Of a stretch of 64,000 bases of DNA, positions 37,392 to 47,051 are shown in pieces. The stretch is from Limnohabitans sp. T6-5. Its GTDB lineage: Bacteria > Pseudomonadota > Gammaproteobacteria > Burkholderiales > Burkholderiaceae_C. The stretch's first letter is position 1. Every line of letters starts with the position of its first letter. The stretch spans positions 744,001 to 808,000 of the forward strand of contig NZ_NERV01000002.1 of assembly GCF_003063315.1 (NCBI RefSeq), given 5' to 3'. Made by a program: the position numbers and the translations under genes. A model generated the notes under the pieces. That model was given only the letters and a program-made list of their open reading frames with translations, did not search any database and was not told where the DNA came from.

Positions 37392-38429
37392 ATGAAGGTT
37401 TTCCGCGGCTTCCACCACCCCGACTTGGCTCCTGCCTGCGCCCTGACCATTGGCAACTTCGACGGCGTGCACCGGGGCCACCAGGCCATGCTGGCGCTCT
37501 TGCGCAGTGAAGCCGCTCACCGGGGCGTGCCCAGCTGCGTGATGACCTTCGAGCCGCACCCGCGAGACTACTTTGCCAAGGCCCTGAACAAGCCCGAACT
37601 GGCTCCCGCCCGCATCGCCACTCTGCGCGACAAACTGCAAGAACTCGAGCGCTGTGGCGTCGACCAAGTGGTGGTTTTGCCCTTTGACGCTCGGCTGGCC
37701 AGCCAGTCACCCCAAGACTTCATTGAGCAGGTGCTGGTGCGCGGCCTGGGCGTGCGTTATGTGCTGGTGGGCGACGATTTCCGATTTGGTGCCAAACGGG
37801 CCGGCGACTACGCCATGCTCGACGCCGCAGGCCAGCGCTTGGGATTTGACGTAGCCCGCATGAACAGCTACGAGGTGCGCGGCCTGCGCGTGTCCAGCTC
37901 GGCCGTGCGCGATGCGCTGGCCAAAGGCGACCTGCCCGCGGTGCACGCCCTGCTGGGCCGCCCCTACAGCATCAGCGGCCATGTGGTGCACGGGCGCAAG
38001 TTGGGCCGCGAATTGGCCGCCACAGCCCAAGGCGCAGGCGACGGCTTTCGGACCCTGAATTTGCGTTTCTCGCACTGGAAGCCTGCCGCCAGCGGCATCT
38101 TTGTGGTGCAGGTGCACGGCTTGGCCGATCAGCCCTTGAAGGGCGTGGCCAATCTGGGCATCCGCCCCTCGCTGGACCCGAATGACGTCAACGGCGGGCG
38201 CGTTCTGCTGGAGACCCACGCCTTCGACTGGCCCGCCCAACTGGGGGCCGAGGGGGGCTACGGTAAAATCATCCGCGTGGACTTGCTGCATAAATTACAC
38301 GACGAACTCAAATACGACGGTCTGGACGCCCTGACAAAGGGCATTGCCAAAGACTGCGACGACGCACAGGCGTGGTTTGCCTCCCGTCATGGTGAAACCA
38401 GCCGCCAAACCACCCGCGACCGAATTTGA
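37392..38429 (+). CDS. ribF: Bifunctional riboflavin kinase/FAD synthetase
   Basis: 345 residues. The N-terminal FAD synthetase domain shows LTIGNFDGVHRGHQAMLALL, VLVGDDFRFGAKRAGDYAML and SSSAVRDALAKGDLPAV. The C-terminal kinase domain starts at GRPYSISGHVVHGRKLGREL. It converts riboflavin to FMN and then FAD. In the kinase domain the usual short link to PTxN is changed: after GRKLGREL come about ten extra residues (AATAQGAGDG) and then FRTLNL, so the Pro of the conserved PTxN is Arg. This could be natural variation of the clade. It is followed by ileS and lspA. Confidence 0.94.
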   Translation: MKVFRGFHHPDLAPACALTIGNFDGVHRGHQAMLALLRSEAAHRGVPSCVMTFEPHPRDYFAKALNKPELAPARIATLRDKLQELERCGVDQVVVLPFDARLASQSPQDFIEQVLVRGLGVRYVLVGDDFRFGAKRAGDYAMLDAAGQRLGFDVARMNSYEVRGLRVSSSAVRDALAKGDLPAVHALLGRPYSISGHVVHGRKLGRELAATAQGAGDGFRTLNLRFSHWKPAASGIFVVQVHGLADQPLKGVANLGIRPSLDPNDVNGGRVLLETHAFDWPAQLGAEGGYGKIIRVDLLHKLHDELKYDGLDALTKGIAKDCDDAQAWFASRHGETSRQTTRDRI

Positions 38430-38451
38430 CGCTCCGGCCCTCGTTTGCCGC

Positions 38452-38539
38452 CTTCGACAGGCTCAGGGCAAACGACTTCAACGGCCCACCCCCATCAATC
38501 TCTCCGAACGGCCCACCGATCGGGCTGAGCTTGTCGAAG
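38452..38539. repeat. Inverted repeat pair between ribF and ileS
   Basis: CTTCGACAGGCTCAGGGC at 38452-38469 and CGGGCTGAGCTTGTCGAAG at 38521-38539 are inverted copies separated by 51 bases. This TTCGACA..CTCAG motif recurs in intergenic regions of many Burkholderiales (background knowledge). It is unrelated to the GTCGG hairpin family. Confidence 0.7.
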
Positions 38540-38559
38540 CCCTCTCGACTTGACGCACC

Positions 38560-41415
38560 ATGACCGACAAAACCCAGAACCCCGACACCCACATCAACAT
38601 GATGGACACCCCCTTCCCGATGCGCGGCGACCTGCCCAAGCGCGAGCCGGGCTGGGTGAGCGAGTGGAACGACGGTGGTTTGTACAAAAAACTGCGCGCT
38701 GCCCGCCAAGGCGCCCCACTGTTCGTGTTGCACGACGGCCCGCCCTATGCCAACGGCAAGCTGCACATCGGCCACGCGCTGAATAAAGTGCTCAAAGACA
38801 TGATCGTCAAGTCCAAGCAACTCGCTGGCTTTGACGCGCAATACATCCCCGGCTGGGACTGCCACGGCCTGCCCATCGAAAACGCGATTGAAAAATTACA
38901 CGGCCGCAAGCTCAGCCGCGACGACATGCAGGCCAAGAGCCGTGCCTTCGCCACCGAACAAATTGACCAACAACGCGAAGACTTCAAGCGCCTGGGCGTG
39001 CTGGGCGACTGGGAGCGCCCTTACCGCACCATGGACTTCGCCAACGAAGCCGGTGAAATCCGCGCCTTCAAACGCGTGATCGAGCGCGGTTTTGTCTACC
39101 GTGGCCTCAAGCCCGTTTACTGGTGCTTTGACTGCGGCTCATCGCTGGCCGAGTTCGAGATCGAATACCAGGACAAGCAAAGCGACACACTGGATGTGGC
39201 CTTTGAAACCGACGACGCTGCCAAGCTTGCCGCCGCCTTTGGCCTCACGTCCCTTCCCGCGGGCCAAAGCGGCTTCGCCGTGATTTGGACCACCACCGCC
39301 TGGACCATCCCCGCCAACCAGGCCCTGAATGCCCACCCCGAGCTGACCTACGCCTTGGTGCAAACCGACAAGGGCTGCCTGGTGCTGGCCGAGTCGCTGG
39401 TGGACAAATGCCTAGAGCGCTTTGGTCTGCAAGGCGGCACCGTGCTGGCCACGGCCAAAGGCACGGCGCTGGGCGGCCTGAATTTCCGCCACCCGCTGTA
39501 CGACGTGGATGCAGGCTACAAGCGCCTCTCGCCCGTGTACTTGGCCGAATACGTCAGCGACAGCGACGGCACGGGCCTGGTGCACTCCTCGCCCGCTTAC
39601 GGCGTGGACGACTTCAACTCCTGCATCGCCAACGGCCTGAAGTACGACGACATCCTGAACCCGGTGCAAGGCAACGGCACCTATGCCGAAGACTTCCCGC
39701 TGTTTGGCGGGCTACACATTTGGAAAGCCATCCCTGTGGTGCTGGACGCGCTGCGCAATGCAGGCCGCCTGATGTCCACCGTGACCATCACCCACAGCTA
39801 CCCGCACTGCTGGCGCCACAAAACGCCCGTCATCTACCGCGCTGCCGCTCAGTGGTTTGTGCGCATGGACGAGGGCGAAGGTGTGTTCACCTCCGACAAA
39901 GCGCCCAAGACCCTGCGCCAGCTGGCGCTCGACGCGATCGAAGACACCAGCTTCTACCCCGAAAACGGCAAAACCCGCCTGCGCGACATGATCGCCAACC
40001 GCCCCGACTGGTGCATCTCGCGCCAGCGCAGCTGGGGCGTGCCCGTGCCGTTCTTTTTGCACAAGGACTCGGGCGAACTGCACCCGAACACCATGGCCAT
40101 CCTGGACCAAGCCGCTGACATCGTCGAAAAAGGCGGAATCGAAGCCTGGAGCCGCGTGACGGTGGAAGAGATTTTGGGTGCGGCCGATGCGCCCAGCTAC
40201 ACCAAGAGCACCGACATCCTGGAAGTCTGGTTCGACTCCGGCTCCACCTTCCAGCATGTGCTGCGCACCAGCCACAAAGACGCTTACGGCGTGGCGCCCT
40301 TCCATGCAGAGGGCCCTGAAGCCGACCTGTACCTCGAAGGCCACGACCAGCACCGGGGCTGGTTCCACAGCTCACTGTTGCTGGGCTGCGCCCTGTACGG
40401 CCGCGCACCCTACAAGGGCCTGCTGACCCACGGCTTTGCCACCGACGGCCAAGGCCGCAAGATGAGCAAGTCGCTGGGCAACACCGTGGAGCCGCAAACC
40501 ATCACCTCCAAAATGGGCGCAGAAATCGTGCGCCTGTGGGTGGCCAGCACCGATTACTCGGGCGACCTGAACATCGACGACAAGATCCTCGCCCGCGTGG
40601 TGGACTCGTACCGCCGCGTGCGCAACACGCTGCGCTTCTTGATGGCCAACGTGAGTGACTTTGACCCAGCGACAGACGCCGTGGCCGACAGCGAGTTGCT
40701 GGAGATCGACCGCTTCGCGCTGGCCCGTGCCGCGCAACTGCAAGCAGACATCCGCGCCCACTTTGACGTGTACGAGTTCCACCCCGTGGTCTCCAAGCTG
40801 CAAATTTATTGCTCGGAAGACCTGGGCGCGTTTTATCTGGACGTGCTCAAGGACCGCCTGTACACCACAGCGCCCAAGTCGCTGGCTCGCCGCAGTGCGC
40901 AGACTGCGCTTTACCGCATCACCCACGGCATGCTGCGCTGGATGGCACCGTTCTTGTCGTTCACGGCTGAAGAAGCTTGGACCACATTCGGCACATCGGA
41001 ATCCATCTTCATGGAAACCTTCAGCGACTTTGGTCAGGCCGATGAAGCGCTTTTGGCCAAGTGGAGCCGCATCCGCGAAATCCGCGACCTGGCCAACAAA
41101 GACATCGAAAACCTGCGTGCTGCAGGCCAAGTGGGCGCATCCCTGCAAGCCGAAATCACCTTGACTGCACCGGCTGCTGACCACGCCCTGCTGGCCAGCT
41201 TGGGCGCGGACATCAAGTTCGTGTTCATCACGTCCAAAGTGACGCTCCAGGCAGGCGACGCCCTGACCGTGCAAGTGACGCCCAGCCAAGCCACCAAGTG
41301 CGAACGCTGCTGGCACTACACCGACGACGTGGGCCACGACGCCGCCCACCCCACCATTTGCGGTCGCTGCGTGAGCAATCTGCACGGCGCTGGCGAAACC
41401 CGCCACGCCGCCTGA
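38560..41415 (+). CDS. ileS: Isoleucyl-tRNA synthetase
   Basis: 951 residues, a full-length class I enzyme. The HIGH motif is in [19 protein letters not shown] (about residue 60), the KMSKS motif in [12 protein letters not shown] (about 625), the CP1 editing domain lies between, and a C-terminal zinc finger shows [12 protein letters not shown]...ICGRCV. It charges tRNA-Ile and edits mis-activated valine. It sits between ribF and lspA, the widely conserved ribF-ileS-lspA order. Confidence 0.98.
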   Translation: MTDKTQNPDTHINMMDTPFPMRGDLPKREPGWVSEWNDGGLYKKLRAARQGAPLFVLHDGPPYANGKLHIGHALNKVLKDMIVKSKQLAGFDAQYIPGWDCHGLPIENAIEKLHGRKLSRDDMQAKSRAFATEQIDQQREDFKRLGVLGDWERPYRTMDFANEAGEIRAFKRVIERGFVYRGLKPVYWCFDCGSSLAEFEIEYQDKQSDTLDVAFETDDAAKLAAAFGLTSLPAGQSGFAVIWTTTAWTIPANQALNAHPELTYALVQTDKGCLVLAESLVDKCLERFGLQGGTVLATAKGTALGGLNFRHPLYDVDAGYKRLSPVYLAEYVSDSDGTGLVHSSPAYGVDDFNSCIANGLKYDDILNPVQGNGTYAEDFPLFGGLHIWKAIPVVLDALRNAGRLMSTVTITHSYPHCWRHKTPVIYRAAAQWFVRMDEGEGVFTSDKAPKTLRQLALDAIEDTSFYPENGKTRLRDMIANRPDWCISRQRSWGVPVPFFLHKDSGELHPNTMAILDQAADIVEKGGIEAWSRVTVEEILGAADAPSYTKSTDILEVWFDSGSTFQHVLRTSHKDAYGVAPFHAEGPEADLYLEGHDQHRGWFHSSLLLGCALYGRAPYKGLLTHGFATDGQGRKMSKSLGNTVEPQTITSKMGAEIVRLWVASTDYSGDLNIDDKILARVVDSYRRVRNTLRFLMANVSDFDPATDAVADSELLEIDRFALARAAQLQADIRAHFDVYEFHPVVSKLQIYCSEDLGAFYLDVLKDRLYTTAPKSLARRSAQTALYRITHGMLRWMAPFLSFTAEEAWTTFGTSESIFMETFSDFGQADEALLAKWSRIREIRDLANKDIENLRAAGQVGASLQAEITLTAPAADHALLASLGADIKFVFITSKVTLQAGDALTVQVTPSQATKCERCWHYTDDVGHDAAHPTICGRCVSNLHGAGETRHAA

Positions 41416-41425
41416 GGACCAAACC

Positions 41426-41935
41426 ATGGCCAGCTCCAAAAAATTCGCCAAAAGCGGCACCCAACAAGGCCTGATGCTCTGGCTGGGCATTGCCCTGCTG
41501 GTGTTGGTCATTGACCAGTTCACCAAAGTGCTGGTGATCAGCGCTTTCCAGCTGGGCGACAGCGTGCGCTGGACCTCGTTTTTCAACTTGGTGCGGGTGC
41601 ACAACCACGGCGCGGCGTTCTCCTTCCTGGCCGGTGCAGGCGGCTGGCAACGCTGGTTTTTCACCGGCATTGGCGTCGTGGCCACGCTGTTCATGCTGGC
41701 CATGCTGCGCTCACACGCCGGGCAAACCCTGTTCAGCCTGGCCATTGCCCTGATTTTGGGCGGCGCCGTGGGCAATGTGGTGGACCGCCTGCTGCACGGC
41801 TACGTGGTGGACTTCCTCGACTTTCACTGGGCCGCCTGGCACTTTCCGGCCTTCAACGTGGCCGACAGCGCCATCACCTTGGGCGCTGGCTTGTTGATAT
41901 TGGATGAGATTTTGAGGGTGCGGCGCGGTCGTTGA
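41426..41935 (+). CDS. lspA: Lipoprotein signal peptidase
   Basis: 169 residues with four membrane helices. Catalytic aspartates sit in [18 protein letters not shown] and [16 protein letters not shown]. The [20 protein letters not shown] motif is also typical. It cleaves the signal peptide of prolipoproteins in the inner membrane after lipid modification. It begins 10 bases after ileS. Confidence 0.97.
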   Translation: MASSKKFAKSGTQQGLMLWLGIALLVLVIDQFTKVLVISAFQLGDSVRWTSFFNLVRVHNHGAAFSFLAGAGGWQRWFFTGIGVVATLFMLAMLRSHAGQTLFSLAIALILGGAVGNVVDRLLHGYVVDFLDFHWAAWHFPAFNVADSAITLGAGLLILDEILRVRRGR

Positions 41936-41966
41936 CCGCACCTGGCTTGCTCGGGACAATGCCCCC

Positions 41967-42401
41967 ATGAACCGTCCACAGCTCGATCTGACACCGCTTC
42001 GTCAATCATTGGCCTCGCTTGAAGACGGGCTGGACGTTGTGCGCGAAGCTGCCTGGTTCAACCAGCAAAACGACAAAGTCCGCCACACTTTGATTGCTGG
42101 TGTCATTCAAAACTTCGAATTCGTCTATGAAATCAGCACCAAGATGCTGCGTCGCCGCCTGGAAATGGACGCACTGAATCCCAGTGAAGTGGATTTCGCC
42201 AACTTCCGCGACGTGCTGCGCATCGCTGCTGAAAAAGGCCTGATCTCAAACGTGCAAGACTGGTTTGGCTACCGTCATATGCGCAACATCACAGCGCACA
42301 CCTATGACCACCAAAAAGCCCAGCAAGTCTATGAGGGCACCCAAGCCTTCATGATGGATGCACGGCGCTTGCTGGCTCGGCTGGAAGACACCGTTGACTG
42401 A
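41967..42401 (+). CDS. HEPN-family protein, HI0074/HepT-like (putative toxin)
   Basis: 144 residues, all helical in outline. QQNDKVRHTLIAGVIQNFEF and VYEISTKMLRRRLEM match the nucleotidyltransferase-substrate-binding HI0074 family. The RNITAH hexapeptide (R-x4-H) is the catalytic motif of HEPN RNases. In the HEPN/MNT toxin-antitoxin systems the HEPN protein is the toxin and the adjacent MNT enzyme inactivates it by modifying it (family knowledge). The MNT gene starts 13 bases after its stop. Confidence 0.88.
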   Translation: MNRPQLDLTPLRQSLASLEDGLDVVREAAWFNQQNDKVRHTLIAGVIQNFEFVYEISTKMLRRRLEMDALNPSEVDFANFRDVLRIAAEKGLISNVQDWFGYRHMRNITAHTYDHQKAQQVYEGTQAFMMDARRLLARLEDTVD

Positions 42402-42414
42402 GCCTAAACACGGC

Positions 42415-42705
42415 ATGAGCGCCACCGAACTGGCGCTCGTGAAAAACATCCTGGCCACATGGCTGCCCACACAGGAAGTGCGCATGTTTGGATCACGGGC
42501 GCGGGGCAAGCCCAAACCCTACTCCGACCTGGACCTGGTCATCATGGGTGAAACGCCGACTCCGCTGAGCACCTTGGGCCAATTGCAAGATGCTTTTGCC
42601 AGCAGTGATCTGCCCTGGCGTGTCGACGTGGTGGACTGGGCCACGACCTCGCCAGAGTTTCAAAGCCACATCGCTGAACACAGTATTCTCATCACGCATG
42701 AATGA
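42415..42705 (+). CDS. Minimal nucleotidyltransferase, MntA-like (putative antitoxin)
   Basis: 96 residues from ATG 42415 (MSATELALVKNILATWL). The nucleotidyltransferase motif is MFGSRARGKPKPYSDLDLVI, with GS and the DxD acidic pair, and a third Asp in WRVDVVDW. It is the usual length for an MNT protein. It follows the HEPN gene and is its likely neutralising partner; MntA enzymes attach AMP residues to their HEPN toxins in the studied cases. A start farther upstream would overlap the HEPN gene. Confidence 0.88.
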   Translation: MSATELALVKNILATWLPTQEVRMFGSRARGKPKPYSDLDLVIMGETPTPLSTLGQLQDAFASSDLPWRVDVVDWATTSPEFQSHIAEHSILITHE

Positions 42706-42774
42706 GTGATCGGCCAAGCTGCGTCCAGAACTCATGTAAGCTGGACAACCTGATTTTTTGACTCGGAGACTCCC

Positions 42775-43929
42775 ATGCCCGGATTGCTGCCTCAAATCGA
42801 CCCCGATGGTCTGCTCGAATTTTCGGTGGTCTACACCGACCGCGCCCTGAACCACATGTCGCAACGCTTTCAAGGCGTGATGACTGACATTTCGGGTCTG
42901 CTCAAAAAGGTCTATAGCGCCCACAGCGTGGCGCTGGTGCCCGGCAGCGGCACTTTTGGCATGGAATCTGTCGCCCGCCAGTTCGCCACCGGCCAACACG
43001 TCATGGTGATCCGCAACGGCTGGTTCAGCTTCCGCTGGACGCAGATTTTTGACATGGGCCAGATCCCCAAAAGCCACAGCGTGCTCAAGGCTCGGCGCAT
43101 TGCCGAAGGCTCGCAAGCCGCTTGGGCACCTGCCCCGATTGCCGAAGTGACCGCTGCGATTGCCTCAGAAAAACCCGCTTTGGTATTTGCGCCGCATGTG
43201 GAAACCGCAGCCGGCATGATCTTGCCCGACGATTACCTGAAGGCTGTGGCTGACGCCGTTCACGCCGTGGGTGGCTTGCTGGTGCTGGACTGCATCGCCT
43301 CGGGCGCCATGTGGGTGGACATGCAAGCCACCGGCGTGGACCTGCTGATCAGCGCACCGCAAAAGGGCTGGAGCAGCTCGCCTTGCTGCGCCATGGTCAT
43401 GCTGAGCGAACGGGCCCGCCAAGCCATAGACGCCACCACCAGCACCACTTTTGCGATGGATCTCAAAAAGTGGTTGCAAGTGATGGAAACCTACGAAGGC
43501 GGTGGCCACATGTACCACACCACCTTGCCCACCGATGCCCTGTTGCGGTTGCGTGATGCGATGGTCGAAACCGACGCTTATGGCTTTGCCAAAGTGCGTG
43601 ATGAGCAAATCGCTTTGGGCCGCGCTGTGCGCCAGCTGCTGGCTGAGCGAGGATTCCCGAGCGTGGCCGCCTCTGGCTTTGAAGCGCCCGGCGTGGTGGT
43701 CAGTTACACGACCGACCCCGACATCCAGTCCAGCAAGAAGTTTCTGGCCGAAGGCTTGCAAACGGCCGCCGGTGTGCCCTTGCAGTGCGACGAGCCCGCC
43801 GACTTCCGCACCTTCCGAATGGGCCTGTTTGGCCTGGAAAAGTGGCACAACGTGCAGCGCACGCTGCAACAGTTGCGCGTGGCACTGGACAAAGTCGCGC
43901 CCGCTGAAGTGGAAAAATTAGCGGCGTGA
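42775..43929 (+). CDS. Class V aminotransferase (PLP enzyme)
   Basis: 384 residues, fold-type I. LVPGSGTFGMESVARQFATG is the cofactor phosphate-binding part and LLVLDCIASGAMWVDMQATG includes the Asp contacting the pyridine. The PLP Lys is in LLISAPQKGWSSSPCCAM. It resembles alanine/serine-glyoxylate and related aminotransferases of the class V family. The substrate is not evident. GGAG precedes the ATG. It is followed directly by the tandem repeat array and appears monocistronic. Confidence 0.9.
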   Translation: MPGLLPQIDPDGLLEFSVVYTDRALNHMSQRFQGVMTDISGLLKKVYSAHSVALVPGSGTFGMESVARQFATGQHVMVIRNGWFSFRWTQIFDMGQIPKSHSVLKARRIAEGSQAAWAPAPIAEVTAAIASEKPALVFAPHVETAAGMILPDDYLKAVADAVHAVGGLLVLDCIASGAMWVDMQATGVDLLISAPQKGWSSSPCCAMVMLSERARQAIDATTSTTFAMDLKKWLQVMETYEGGGHMYHTTLPTDALLRLRDAMVETDAYGFAKVRDEQIALGRAVRQLLAERGFPSVAASGFEAPGVVVSYTTDPDIQSSKKFLAEGLQTAAGVPLQCDEPADFRTFRMGLFGLEKWHNVQRTLQQLRVALDKVAPAEVEKLAA

Positions 43930-43933
43930 TGAA

Positions 43934-44985
43934 GACATGTCGGACTCTGCGAGTGCCGACCTACGGGGGACATGCCATTCGCAGGTCGGTGGTCGAAGAG
44001 CCCGACGTTGGCTCGCTTGGCTGTGACGCCTAAACAAGCGATGTCTGTGATTTGAGACATGTCGGACTCTTCGAGTGCCGACCTACGGAGGAAATGCCGT
44101 TCGCAGGTCGGTGGTCGAAGACCCCGACGTTGGCTCGCTTGGCTGTGCCGCCTAAACAAGCGATGTCGGTGATTTGAGACATGTCGGACTCTGCGAGTGC
44201 CGACCTACGGGGGACATGCCATTCGCAGGTCGGTGGTCGAAGAGCCCGACGTTGGCTCGCTTGGCTGTGACGCCTAAACAAGCGATGTCTGTGATTTGAG
44301 ACATGTCGGACTCTTCGAGTGCCGACCTACGGAGGAAATGCCGTTCGCAGGTCGGTGGTCGAAGACCCCGACGTTGGCTCGCTTGGCTGTGCCGCCTAAA
44401 CAAGCGATGTCGGTGATTTGAGACATGTCGGACTCTGCGAGTGCCGACCTACGGGGGACATGCCATTCGCAGGTCGGTGATCGAAGACTCCGGCGTTGGC
44501 TCGCTTGGCTGTGCCGCCTAAACAACCTATGTCGGTGATTTGAGACATGTCGGACTCTGCGAGTGCCGACCTACGGAGGACATGCCATTCGCAGGTCGGT
44601 GGTCGAAGACTCCGGCGTTGGCTCGCTTGGCTTTGACGCCTAAACAAGCGATGTCGGTGATTTGAGACATGTCGGACTCTGCGAGTGCCGACCTACGGAG
44701 GAAATGCCATTCGTAGGTCGGTGGTCGAAGACCCCGACGTTGGATCGCTTGGCTGTGACGCCTAAACAAGCGATGTCTGTGATTTGAGACATGTCGGACT
44801 CTTCGAGTGCCGACCTACGGGGGACATGCCATTCGCAGGTCGGTGGTCGAAGACCCCGACGTTGGATCGCTTGGCTGTGCCGCCTAAACAAGCTATGTCG
44901 ATGATTTGAGACATGTCGGACTCTGCGAGTGCCGACCTACGGGGGACATGCCATTCGCAGGTCGGTGGTCGAAGACCCCGACATG
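43934..44985. repeat. Tandem array of 122-bp units, nine copies
   Basis: Units begin with GACATGTCGGACTC at 43934, 44056, 44178, 44300, 44422, 44544, 44666, 44788 and 44910, an exact 122-bp period; the ninth is truncated at about 44985. Each unit holds one hairpin with inner stem ACTC/GAGT, a 17-18-base gap, one hairpin with inner stem GGTC/GACC, and a spacer of about 60 bases. Units 1+2 appear identical to units 3+4, a 244-bp duplication. The 83-residue reading frames on the minus strand are produced by the periodicity and are not genes. Confidence 0.95.
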
Positions 44986-44999
44986 TGCCCGCATTCGTC

Positions 45000-45983
45000 T
45001 TACAAGGTGATGATCGTGCAACCTGTGGTTTTACGGGCTTCCAAAGCGATGTGCGCATCCTGAATTTGCGCCAGCGGGAATGTCTGGTCAATGTGGATTT
45101 TGACCTTGCCACTGGTCACCGCTTCAAACAAATCATCGGCCATGGCTTGCGTGTTTTCGCGGGTGGTGATGTGGCTGAACAGGGTCTGACGCGTCACATA
45201 GATCGAACCCTTGGGGCCGAGGATACCGGGTGCAAACGGAGCCACCGCGCCGGATGCATTGCCAAAGCTGGCCATCAGGCCAAACGGGGCCAGGCAATCG
45301 AGTGACTTGTCCCAAGTGTCCTTGCCCACCGAGTCATAGACCACCTTCACGCCCTTGCCGCCCGTGATCTCTTTGACCTTGGCCTGGAAATCATCGGTCG
45401 AATAGTTGATGCAGAACTCTGCGCCATTGGACAAAGCCAATGCGCATTTGGCATCGCTGCCTGCTGTGCCGATCAGGCGCAGACCCAGGGCCTTGGCCCA
45501 CTGGCAAGCGATCAGGCCCACGCCACCTGCTGCTGCATGAAACAGAACGAAGTCACCGGCTTGCAGTCCGCCCTGTGGCAAGGTGCGCTTGAGCAGGTAT
45601 TGCGCTGTCAGGCCCTTGAGCATCATGGCCGCGCCAGTCTCGAACGAGATCGCATCGGGCAGCTTGCACACGCACTTGGCGGGCATCACGCGCACTTCGC
45701 AATAGCTGCCTGGGGGCTGGCTGGCATACGCTGCGCGATCGCCCACCTTGAGATGCGTCACGCCTTCACCCACAGCTTCGACCACGCCCGACGCTTCCAT
45801 ACCCAGCTTCAGGGGCATGGGCAGGGTGTACAGGCCGCCTCGCTGGTACACGTCGATGAAGTTCAGGCCGATGGCTTTGTGGCGGATGCGGATTTCACCG
45901 GGGCCGGGTTCGCCCACATTCACGTCGACCAGTTTCATGACTTCGGGACCGCCGTTTTGATCAATCTGGACTGCAAGGCTCAT
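45000..45983 (-). CDS. Quinone oxidoreductase (zinc-independent MDR family)
   Basis: 327 residues from ATG 45983, with CAGGAG before it. MSLAVQIDQNGGPEVMKLVD, EPGPGEIRIRHKAIGLNFID and VYQRGGLYTLPMPLKLGMEA are the GroES-like domain of QOR proteins. The Rossmann part has VLFHAAAGGVGLIACQWAKA (AAxGGVG NADPH motif). It reduces quinones or enones with NADPH. The gene ends 15 bases from the repeat array. Confidence 0.95.
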   Translation of the reverse strand: MSLAVQIDQNGGPEVMKLVDVNVGEPGPGEIRIRHKAIGLNFIDVYQRGGLYTLPMPLKLGMEASGVVEAVGEGVTHLKVGDRAAYASQPPGSYCEVRVMPAKCVCKLPDAISFETGAAMMLKGLTAQYLLKRTLPQGGLQAGDFVLFHAAAGGVGLIACQWAKALGLRLIGTAGSDAKCALALSNGAEFCINYSTDDFQAKVKEITGGKGVKVVYDSVGKDTWDKSLDCLAPFGLMASFGNASGAVAPFAPGILGPKGSIYVTRQTLFSHITTRENTQAMADDLFEAVTSGKVKIHIDQTFPLAQIQDAHIALEARKTTGCTIITL

Positions 45984-46104
45984 GGTGTTCTCCTGTAGGG
46001 GTAAAGCAAACGATGCGTGACTTTGCCACGAATTGCAGCCCATGACAGACCCCAAGGACAGCTGCGCGACAGGGGGAAAACCCGAATACCGATACAGTCG
46101 TCGC

Positions 46105-47004
46105 ATGTCTCAAAAACTCTCTCCGGTCACCGCACTGCTGCTGACCGTCCCCCCCCTTTTGTGGGCGGGCAATGCGGTGGTGGGCCGCATGGTCAGCACC
46201 TTGGTGCCCCCCATCACTCTGAACTTTTTGCGCTGGGCACTGGCGTTTGTAATTTTGGTGCCCATGGCCAGCTGGGTGCTGCGCTCAGGCAGTGGGCTAT
46301 GGTCACACTGGCGCCGCTTTGGCCTGCTCAGTTTGCTGGGCGTGGGCTGCTACAACGCGCTGCAATACTTGGCACTGCAAACCTCCACACCCCTCAACGT
46401 GACCTTGGTGGCTGCCAGTGGCCCGGTCTGGACACTGGCCATCGGCACACTGTTTTTTCACACACCCGTGCGCCGGGCGCAGGCCTTGGGTGCGGCGCTG
46501 TCCATTTTGGGCGTGACGGTTGTCCTGTCACGGGGCGAACCCGCGCAGCTGATGAATGTGCGCCTGGTCGTGGGGGACTTTTTTATCTTGTTGGCTACGG
46601 CTTGTTGGTCAGCCTACAGCTGGCTGCTCAGCCGCAAAGACGAGCCCGACGCCATCCGCCAGGATTGGGCGGCATTCTTGTTGGCGCAAGTGGTGTTTGG
46701 TCTGGGCTGGTCCGGGCTGTTTGCCGGGCTCGAATGGAGCCTGACCGATGCCCACATCACTTGGGGATGGCCCCTGATCGCCACACTGGGCTTTGTGGCC
46801 GTGGGGCCAGCGGTGCTGGCTTACCGCTGCTGGGGCCTGGGTGTACAACAGGCTGGGCCTGCCATGGCGGGCTTCTTTGCCAACCTCACCCCGCTGTTTG
46901 CCGCCATCCTGTCAGCTGCCTTTCTGGGCGAGTTGCCCCATGCGTACCACGCACTGGCCTTTGCGCTGATCATTGCCGGGATCTGGGTGTCGTCGCGGCG
47001 GTGA
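46105..47004 (+). CDS. EamA/DMT family transporter
   Basis: 299 residues from ATG 46105 (MSQKLSPVTALLLTVPPLLW). Ten membrane helices form two EamA halves; PPLLWAGNAVVGRMVSTLVP and LNFLRWALAFVILVPMASWV are typical of the first and FFANLTPLFAAILSAAFLGE of the second. These proteins export or import small metabolites such as amino acids or nucleobases. The substrate is unknown. It is divergent from the quinone oxidoreductase gene, and both lie between the array and an inverted repeat copy. Confidence 0.93.
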   Translation: MSQKLSPVTALLLTVPPLLWAGNAVVGRMVSTLVPPITLNFLRWALAFVILVPMASWVLRSGSGLWSHWRRFGLLSLLGVGCYNALQYLALQTSTPLNVTLVAASGPVWTLAIGTLFFHTPVRRAQALGAALSILGVTVVLSRGEPAQLMNVRLVVGDFFILLATACWSAYSWLLSRKDEPDAIRQDWAAFLLAQVVFGLGWSGLFAGLEWSLTDAHITWGWPLIATLGFVAVGPAVLAYRCWGLGVQQAGPAMAGFFANLTPLFAAILSAAFLGELPHAYHALAFALIIAGIWVSSRR

Positions 47005-47051
47005 TAACCGCCCCATCAGCCTCGACAAAACACCACAACAGATCAGCCCAT

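Noticed and set aside
43934-44985. Series of overlapping 83-residue minus-strand reading frames (MFRRHSQASQ...) across the tandem array
   Set aside because: They recur every 122 bp, are shifted in frame from one unit to the next, overlap each other, have no ribosome-binding sites and simply translate the repeat.
43934-44985. CRISPR array
   Set aside because: The period is 122 bp, the whole unit including the spacer is conserved, and no cas genes are present.
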